Positions 62,145-64,000 of a DNA stretch of 64,000 bases are shown here, in pieces (position 1 is the stretch's first letter; every line of letters begins with the position of its first letter). The position numbers and the translations under genes are program-made. The stretch is taken from assembly GCA_003021085.1 (NCBI GenBank), contig PXRE01000033.1:62001-126000 (forward strand), read 5' to 3'. Origin of the DNA: Halobacteriales archaeon QS_1_68_20 (GTDB lineage Archaea; Halobacteriota; Halobacteria; Halobacteriales; PXRE01). Below the pieces are notes generated by a model. The model was not told the origin of the DNA. It did not search any database and saw only the letters and a list, made by a program, of their open reading frames with translations.

Positions 62145-63020
62145 CTACAACCCAAGGAACTCCTCGGCGTTCTCCCAGAGTACCTTCCGCTGGATCTCCT
62201 CGTCCCACCCGAGTTCCGCGAACTGCTCCAGCCACGGTTCGGGTTCGATCATCGGGTAGTCGGTGCCGAACATCACCTTGTCCTTGAGGATGGTCCGGGC
62301 GTAGTGGAGCACCTGGTCGTCGATGTACTTCGGCATCCACCCCGAGAGGTCCATGTAAACGTTGCCCTTCTGCTGGCAGATGGCGAGTTGCTCCTTCTCC
62401 CAGGGGAACGCGGGGTGGGCGATCAAGATCTGGAGGTCGGGATGCTCGGCGGCCACGTCGTCCAGTAGCATCGGGTTCCCGTACTTGATCTTGAGACCGC
62501 GCCCGCCCGCCGAACAGGCGCCCAGCGTCGAGTTGCCGCCGTGGAAGACACAGGGCACCCCCAGATCCTCGATGGTGTCCCACAGTTGCTCGTGTTCGGG
62601 GTCGCTCGGGTCGAACCCCTGGGCGATCTGCTGGAACTTGAACCCCGACAGGTCCAGGTCCTCGACGCAGCGAATCGCCTCCTCGACGCAGTCGTCCTTG
62701 AGGGGGTCGACGCTGCCGAACCCGACGAAGAAGTCGGGGTACTGGTCGCGGACTTCCGCGACGTAGTCGTTGGGGACCGGCGGGTTGCCGGTGTTGGTCT
62801 CGGCGTCCCAGCCCAGTAGCACCGCGCGGCCGACCCCTGCCTCGTGGTACTCCTCGACCATCTCGTCGTACCCGTGGGGGTCCATCTCGGCCCCGAACCG
62901 GTCGGCGGCGTCCTGCATCATCTCGCCGCCCGCGTCGAGGAGGAACTCCTCGGTCGGCTGGTGGGCGTGCGTGTCGACCGCGCGCGGTTCCCCGTCCGCG
63001 AGGGCCTCCGGCAGTGTCAT
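62145..63020 (-). CDS. Amidohydrolase family protein (ACMSD-like TIM barrel)
   Basis: AVDTHAHQPTEEF..., VCFHGGNSTLG, LLDDVAAEHPDLQILIAHPAFPW, FGTDYPM. Confidence 0.9.
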   Translation of the reverse strand: MTLPEALADGEPRAVDTHAHQPTEEFLLDAGGEMMQDAADRFGAEMDPHGYDEMVEEYHEAGVGRAVLLGWDAETNTGNPPVPNDYVAEVRDQYPDFFVGFGSVDPLKDDCVEEAIRCVEDLDLSGFKFQQIAQGFDPSDPEHEQLWDTIEDLGVPCVFHGGNSTLGACSAGGRGLKIKYGNPMLLDDVAAEHPDLQILIAHPAFPWEKEQLAICQQKGNVYMDLSGWMPKYIDDQVLHYARTILKDKVMFGTDYPMIEPEPWLEQFAELGWDEEIQRKVLWENAEEFLGL

Positions 63021-63147
63021 GGCCGGACGTTGGTCGCCGGCCGGCAAAAAGGCCGCCGAACCTGCGTGGACGCCACCGGGATAGATCCGCGGAGATTGCT
63101 ATTCATCTTTGGCGGCGAATACGCTTATTACGTCGGACTGACAAACG

Positions 63148-64000
63148 GATGATAATGGGCTGGGAACCCACGCTGTACTCCATCGTGATGATCGCCGGTG
63201 GGGTGCTTACGGTCTGGCTTACCGGTGTGGCGTGGTCTCGCCAGGACCGCACCGGTGCCACGGCATTCACCGTCATGATGGGGGTCATCTCCGTCTGGTG
63301 TTTCGCCAACGCGCTCCAGTACGGCGCGACCACGCACGACTCGTTCTTGCTGTGGCGGTCGGTCGGGTACGTCGGTCCGCTGGTCGCGCCGCCCGCCGGG
63401 CTGGTGTTCGTGCTGGAGTACGTCGGACTCGGCCGGTGGGTCACCCGCCGCAGCGTCTCGGCGTTGCTCGTCGTTCCCGCCATCACGGCCGTCCTGCTGG
63501 CGACGAACGGCTATCACGGCCTGCTGTGGGCGAGCGAGGGCGTCTCCTTCTCGACCGACCCGATTTCCTACGCCCCGCTCGCTCCGGGTCCGTGGCTGCC
63601 GGTTTACCTCGTGTACCTCTACGCCGTGATGGTACTGATGATCGGCCTGCTCGCACGGTTCCTCACCCGTTCGCGCGGTCCCTACCGTCCGCAGACGGCA
63701 CTGATGCTGGTCGCGGTGGTGGCGCCGCTCGGGGTGCACCTGCTGTGGCTGTTCGACATGAGTCCCGTCAGCGGCGTCGACCTGTCGCCGCTGGCGTTCG
63801 CGGTCACGGGGACGCTGTTCGCCATCAGCCTGTTCTCGTTCGACCTGCTGAACTTCGTCCCCGTCGCCCGGCACACCGTCGTCGAAGAGGTCAGGGACGG
63901 CGTCGTCACCGTCGACCGCGACGGCCGGGTGGTCGACGCCAACCCCTCGGCCCGACGGTTGCTGTCGACCGACGGCACCCTCATCGGGAGCCCTGCCAGC
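63148..64000 (+). CDS. Sensor histidine kinase N-terminus (7-TM sensor plus PAS), truncated at window edge
   Basis: MIMGWEPTLYSIVMIAGGVL...multi-TM...VVEEVRDGVVTVDRDGRVVDANPSARRLL; open to end of window. Confidence 0.82.

Overview
A 64-kb haloarchaeal (class Halobacteria) chromosomal window, inferred from high GC, acidic proteomes and families such as SAMP2, aIF1A, RfcS, TiaS, RIO1 and DUF460. It carries about 65 protein-coding genes, mostly housekeeping or metabolic: ABC transporter, KH-domain protein, RIO1, aIF1A, DUF460, ferredoxin, 6-phosphogluconate dehydrogenase, sulfatase, a bacterial-type ProRS, UvrA, AspS, SAMP2, bactofilin-like protein, RfcS, TiaS, AAA ATPase, thiolase, AOR, PQQ-type sugar dehydrogenase, PaaK and a histidine kinase. 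I recognised no rRNA, tRNA or CRISPR array. The most striking signal is non-coding. At least seven intergenic loci (about 4.57-4.89, 13.83-14.15, 34.64-35.02, 37.35-37.48, 56.27-56.67, 59.94-60.28 and 61.69-62.11 kb) are built from a shared set of modules: CAGAAAGCCCCC(C)GCGCTCGACTCGGGGGGCT, GGCCCCTTTCAGTCCCACC, CCTCCCCAGCCG, serial short hairpins, and CGGCGCGCGCGAGCAAYGCG. The modules are shuffled, inverted and tandemly duplicated among loci. They look like a mosaic palindromic intergenic element family. Other signals are two PIN-type toxin-antitoxin modules with PIN/Hic remnants, a cluster of frameshifted accessory genes at 41.7-46.9 kb, a 35/36-nt direct repeat flanking a 2.3-kb segment, a 24-bp perfect palindrome, and a hydrolase whose nucleophile Ser is replaced by Pro. 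All family names are from recognition by eye; no searches were run.
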